A stretch of DNA of 38,985 nucleotides from GCA-2717185 sp964386465 (lineage in GTDB: Bacteria; Pseudomonadota; Alphaproteobacteria; UBA8366; GCA-2717185). Below, piece after piece: positions 35,924 to 38,985 of the stretch (positions are counted from its first letter, which is position 1; the number at the start of each line of letters is the position of its first letter). The stretch is taken from the NCBI GenBank assembly GCA_964386465.1, contig CAYLTU010000013.1, positions 1-38,985 of the forward strand, in the 5' to 3' direction. The translations under genes were made by a program, and so were the position numbers. The notes under the pieces are model-generated. The model searched no databases and was not told the DNA's origin. It saw only the letters and a list, made by a program, of their open reading frames with translations.

Positions 35924-35959
35924 TGCAAATACCGGTTACCGTTACCGGCGATATTTGCA
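35924..35959. promoter_or_regulatory. Inverted repeat between divergent kdsB and cytochrome genes
   Basis: TGCAAATA (35924-35931) and TATTTGCA (35952-35959) are perfect 8-bp arms, with CCGG / CCGG matching further inside. The 36-bp imperfect palindrome sits about 40 bp from the kdsB start, in an AT-rich stretch. It could be an operator or a leader hairpin; no regulator family is recognised. Confidence 0.4.
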
Positions 35960-36073
35960 TTTCACGTTGACTGTGATTATACCGCTTACATGAGGCGGCG
36001 TGCGTGTTTTTCGCACAATGGCCAAGGAGCGTTCGGCGCTGGAGACAGCGTTTTGAAACCGGGGGAATAGGGC

Positions 36074-36804
36074 ATGAATGGTGATCCGCTATTGATTAAC
36101 AAGATCGTCGGTTCGGTCATTCTGGCGGGATTAATCGCGATGACCGCCGGCTTTATCGCCACTCTCACCTACCATCCTAAAATGCTCGACAAGCCGGCCT
36201 ATGCGATCGGCGGCGACGCGCCGGTCGCTACGGCAACCGCGACAGCGGCGCCGGCCGCTACGGCAACCGCGACAGCGGCGCCGGCCGGACCGGAAGCGAT
36301 CGCCGGTTTGNNNNNNNNNNNNNNNNNNNNNNNNNNNNNNNNNNNNNNNNNNNNNNNNNNNNNNNNNNNNNNNNNNNNNNNNNNNNNNNNNNNNNNNNNN
36401 NNNNNNNNNNCGCTACGGCAACCGCGACAGCGGCGCCGGCCGGACCGGAAGCGATCGCCGGTTTGCTGGCATCGGCGGACGCGGCGGCCGGCGAGAAGCT
36501 TTTCAAGAAGTGCGCCCCCTGCCACAGCCACAAAAAGGGCGGCAAGAACAAGTTAGGCCCCAATCTTTGGAATATCGTCGGCGGGCCGCGCGGGACCAGG
36601 GGAGGCTTCAAGTATTCCGGCACGTTGAAAAAGATGGGCGGAAACTGGTCGATCGCGGATTTGAACGTCTTCCTCTACAAGCCGAAGATGCTGGTGAAGA
36701 AAACGAAGATGAAGTTTGCTGGATTCAAGAAGGCGGCGGACCGCGCCAATGTCATCAAATTCCTGCACGGCAAGGCCGATTCGCCGATCCCGCTACCCAA
36801 ATAG
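36074..36804 (+). CDS. Membrane-anchored c-type cytochrome (CycM-like), interrupted by an assembly gap
   Basis: Electron carrier with an N-terminal membrane anchor (IVGSVILAGLIAMTAGFIATL, about residues 12-32). An Ala/Thr/Pro linker made of a 30-bp tandem repeat (ATATATAAP) follows, then a class I cytochrome c domain. The domain has CAPCH (KKCAPCHSHKKGG), LGPNLWNIVG and a probable axial Met in TKMKFAGF. The layout resembles alphaproteobacterial CycM, a donor to terminal oxidase. The frames on either side of the 100 N differ as written. If the exact 55-base duplication flanking the gap (36256-36310 and 36411-36465) is collapsed, the frame runs through as GPEAIAGL-LASADAAAG, giving an intact gene of about 192 residues. 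Confidence 0.88.
36221..36280 (+). repeat. 30-bp coding tandem repeat, two copies visible
   Basis: Two adjacent 30-bp units (36221-36250, 36251-36280) differ at one base and encode PVATATATAA / PAATATATAA in the cytochrome linker. A further partial copy begins right after the gap (36411). The true copy number is unknown because the assembly breaks here. Confidence 0.9.
36311..36410. other. Assembly gap of 100 N
   Basis: Exactly 100 N, the conventional unknown-size gap. The 55 bases before it are identical to the 55 bases after it. Confidence 0.99.
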
Positions 36805-36837
36805 GTTCACGCGCCATCGCGGTAACGGGATGCGGCG

Positions 36838-37629
36838 ATGACGGCGTCCTGCCCCGCTGAATTCATAGCTATTGCGGAAAGACTCGCGGACGCCGCGCGC
36901 CCGATCGCGCGACGCTATTTTCGCGCCGGCATCCCCATCGAAGCAAAATCCGACGCCAGTCCGGTCACCAAGGCCGACCGTGAAATAGAGGCCGCCTTGC
37001 GGGGTATCTTGGCCGAGGCCTGTCCCGATCACGGCGTCGTCGGCGAGGAAATGGGCGGCGACACCGATCAAGACGGGCCGCTCTGGGTCCTCGACCCGAT
37101 CGACGGCACAAAGGCCTTCGTCACCGGCATGCCGGTTTTTGGGACCTTGATCGCGCTGGCGATCGAGAAGCGCTTCGTTCTCGGCGTGATCGACCAGCCG
37201 ATTAGCGGTGAGCGATGGCTCGGCGCGGCGGGACGGGCGACGGTGCTGAACGGTGAGGCGGCGCGAGTCAGTGGATGCGAAGCTCTGTCGGAGGCGCGGC
37301 TGTTCACAACCAGCACGGAGTACTACACCCAGGACGCCAGCTTGGACGCTTTCAAGCGGCTGCGCGAACAGGTGCTGATCACGCGCTACGGTGCGGATTG
37401 TTATGCCTTCGGGCTGCTCGCCTCGGGCCATGCCGATATCGTTGTCGAGGCGCGGATGAATTTGTGGGATTACGCCGCCCTTGTTCCGGTGGTCGAGGGC
37501 GCTGGCGGCATCATGACGGACTGGCAGGGCAACGCACTGACCGCCGCGGGAAAGGCGAATGTCGTGGCCTCGGCAAGCGCCGAACTGCACGACGCGGCGC
37601 TTCGCCATTTGAACACGAAAATTTGTTAA
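36838..37629 (+). CDS. hisN: Histidinol-phosphatase / inositol monophosphatase family phosphatase
   Basis: Mg-dependent phosphatase of the IMPase superfamily, most like HisN, which dephosphorylates histidinol phosphate in histidine synthesis in organisms lacking HisB/HisJ-type enzymes. The 263 residues carry the metal site GEE (Glu70-Glu71), DPIDGTKAFVTG (Asp86, Asp89) and WDYAAL (Trp210, Asp211). TKADREIE near residues 44-51 is another family motif. TKAF rather than TxNF after DPIDG favours the HisN group over true inositol monophosphatase. It starts 33 nt after the cytochrome gene; the copy B palindromic repeat begins 10 nt after its stop. Confidence 0.88.
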   Translation: MTASCPAEFIAIAERLADAARPIARRYFRAGIPIEAKSDASPVTKADREIEAALRGILAEACPDHGVVGEEMGGDTDQDGPLWVLDPIDGTKAFVTGMPVFGTLIALAIEKRFVLGVIDQPISGERWLGAAGRATVLNGEAARVSGCEALSEARLFTTSTEYYTQDASLDAFKRLREQVLITRYGADCYAFGLLASGHADIVVEARMNLWDYAALVPVVEGAGGIMTDWQGNALTAAGKANVVASASAELHDAALRHLNTKIC

Positions 37630-37639
37630 TCGTTTTTAT

Positions 37640-37772
37640 CTAGTGTGATGATTCTGAAGTTCGTCGCATTGAAAGCGACGAAATTTAGGATCTGAATCAC
37701 ACTAGATTCAAATAGTTAGTGTGCTGATTCACGTGAAATTCAATCCTTTGAATTTCACGATCAGGACACTAG
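37640..37772 (-). repeat. 133-bp double-palindrome repeat, copy B (inverted relative to copy A)
   Basis: The reverse complement matches 3069-3201 over the full 133 bp with 6 substitutions and no indel. Both CTAGTGT/ACACTAG-bounded palindromes are kept. In this copy the first stem is perfect (GTGAAATTCAA / TTGAATTTCAC) while the second inner stem has one mismatch. GANTC sites are at 37650, 37694, 37705 and 37726. It lies between hisN and the peptide-binding protein gene. Confidence 0.9.
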
Positions 37773-37873
37773 CTTGGGACTGGAACAGAGGGGCGGGAAG
37801 GCTCAAATTGTTGCCTTAATTTCGTCTATGCTGTTTCAGACAAGATTGTTCCCGCACCGTTAAGGAGTCGACC

Positions 37874-38985
37874 GTGATCCGTACCCTCGGGACCGCCCTT
37901 TTTCTGAGCCTCTTCACATTCGCGACCGCGTCGGCGCAGCCGAGCCATGGTATCGCGATGCATGGCGATCTGAAGTATCCGGTGGATTTCAAGCATTTCG
38001 ACTACGTCAATCCGAATGCGCCCAAGGGCGGCAACGTGCGGCTCGCGGCGACCGGCGGTTTCGACACGTTCAACCCCTACGTCGTCAGGGGACGGGCCGC
38101 GGCAGGGATCGGCCAACTTTTCGAAACCCTGATGACGAGTTCGGCGGATGAAGCGTTTTCGGAGTATGGCTTACTCGCGAAGACGGTCGAAACACCGGAG
38201 GACCGGTCGTGGGTCGCGTTTACCTTGCGCGCGGACGCCCGTTGGCATGACGGCAAGCCGGTGACGGTGGAAGATGTAATCTGGACCTTCTCAATGCTGA
38301 AATCCAAGGGCAGGCCGTTCTTCCGCTACTACTACGCCAATGTGCAGGTTCCGGTGAAAACGGGTGAAAGGACGGTCAAATTCAGCTTTTCCGGCGGCGT
38401 CAACCGCGAACTGCCGCTTATCGTCGGGCAGCTTCCCGTATTGCCCAAGCACTATTGGGAAGGACGGAACTTCGAAGCGACGACGCTCGAGCCTCCGCTC
38501 GGCAGCGGTCCCTATCGGATCAAGGAGTTCGAACCGAACCGCCATATCGTGTATGAGCGCGTGCCTGACTATTGGGGCGCTAAGCATCCGACGCGGGTCG
38601 GATTTTCGAATTTCGACAGCATCCGGTACGACTACTACAGGGACGCGACGGTTTCGGTCGAGGCCTTCAAGTCAGGCGCCTTTGATTTTCGGCGCGAAAA
38701 CGTCTCGAAGGTCTGGGCGACGGCCTATGAAATGCCCGCGCTGCGCGATGGGATGGTCGTCAAAAAGACCTTCGAGCATAACCGGCCGGCCGGCATGCAG
38801 GGGTTCGTGATGAACCAGCGCCGGGCCAAATTCGCCGATCCTAGAGTCCGCCAGGCGCTCGCCTATGCGTTCGATTTCGAATGGTCGAACAAGGCGCTTT
38901 TCTACGGCCAATATGTGCGGACGCGGAGCTATTTCGACAATTCCGAACTGGCGTCGGTCGGCGTGCCGAAGGGCGACGTCCTCGC
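37874..38985 (+). CDS. ABC transporter peptide-binding protein, family 5 (YejA-like), 3' end outside window
   Basis: Periplasmic solute-binding protein of an oligopeptide-type ABC importer. 370 codons are visible and the frame is open to the window end; the family is about 600 residues. A signal peptide (residues 1-21, ending ATASAQP) precedes HGIAMHGDLKYPVDFKHFDY and VNPNAPKGGNVRLAATGGFD, the hallmark start of YejA-like proteins. LRADARWHDGKPVTVEDVIW and GSGPYRIKEFEPNRHIVYER follow. The start is GTG with AAGGAG (37862-37867) 6 nt upstream. YejA-type systems import microcin C-like and other peptides; permease and ATPase genes would be expected just beyond the window. Confidence 0.92.
   Translation, partial: MIRTLGTALFLSLFTFATASAQPSHGIAMHGDLKYPVDFKHFDYVNPNAPKGGNVRLAATGGFDTFNPYVVRGRAAAGIGQLFETLMTSSADEAFSEYGLLAKTVETPEDRSWVAFTLRADARWHDGKPVTVEDVIWTFSMLKSKGRPFFRYYYANVQVPVKTGERTVKFSFSGGVNRELPLIVGQLPVLPKHYWEGRNFEATTLEPPLGSGPYRIKEFEPNRHIVYERVPDYWGAKHPTRVGFSNFDSIRYDYYRDATVSVEAFKSGAFDFRRENVSKVWATAYEMPALRDGMVVKKTFEHNRPAGMQGFVMNQRRAKFADPRVRQALAYAFDFEWSNKALFYGQYVRTRSYFDNSELASVGVPKGDVL

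Noticed and set aside
36311..36463. Apparent frameshift in the cytochrome across the N stretch
   Set aside because: The gap length is arbitrary; collapsing the 55-base duplication restores the frame.

Overview
This 39-kb window is chromosomal DNA from a GC-rich alphaproteobacterium, most likely Rhodospirillales-like; genus cannot be assigned by reading. The evidence is a CcrM-type GANTC methyltransferase, an F0 operon with a b/b' pair in the order atpI-B-E-X-F, the mutY // dciA-dsbA-smc block, an SRP RNA in front of dnaX-ybaB-recR, and a GTTC-N7-GTTC (alphaproteobacterial LexA) site. Almost all of it is core housekeeping. I see no phage, IS element, CRISPR array, tRNA or toxin-antitoxin system.

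Layout. 0.2-2.9 kb (+): a DsbD/ScsB-type thiol-disulfide transporter and a Prx5-type peroxiredoxin. 2.9-3.2 kb: a convergent intergenic region packed with palindromes. 3.2-4.6 kb (-): thrB-rnhA. 4.8-10.3 kb (+): a double-CDGSH Fe-S protein, a lipoprotein, then a tandem glycine riboswitch controlling gcvT-gcvH-gcvP. 10.3-13.2 kb (-): a small conserved protein, a terminator and the ATP synthase F0 genes. 13.3-18.0 kb (-): smc, a DsbA-like thioredoxin and dciA, divergent from mutY (+) and an enolase-superfamily enzyme (+). 20.3-24.6 kb (-): ccrM, rnhB, a CPA2 antiporter and a PA0069-type radical SAM protein. 24.7-26.0 kb (+): two glycosyltransferases of the TIGR04283/TIGR04282 arsenosugar-associated pair. 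25.9-28.6 kb (-): nitronate monooxygenase, a probably frameshifted gene and a LegB-like dehydratase. 28.6-33.0 kb (-): DUF4139 protein, recR, ybaB, dnaX, SRP RNA. 33.0-36.8 kb: nudC (+), a small membrane protein, pheA and kdsB (-), then a membrane-anchored cytochrome c (+) interrupted by 100 N. 36.8 kb to the end (+): hisN, a copy of the palindromic repeat, and a YejA-like peptide-binding protein cut by the window edge.

The most interesting signals are regulatory or structural. (1) A 133-bp double palindrome occurs twice in opposite orientation (3069-3201 and 37640-37772, 6 differences). Each copy carries four GANTC sites, the target of the CcrM encoded here, and one difference falls exactly on the N of a GANTC. 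(2) The ccrM promoter has two GANTC sites between or touching its -35 and -10, and its transcript looks leaderless. (3) A LexA-type box sits inside the promoter of the PA0069-type radical SAM gene, suggesting DNA-damage induction. (4) The N-gap in the cytochrome is flanked by an exact 55-base duplication, so it is probably an assembly artefact in a 30-bp coding tandem repeat. (5) 27.03-27.50 kb looks like a gene broken by two compensating frameshifts.
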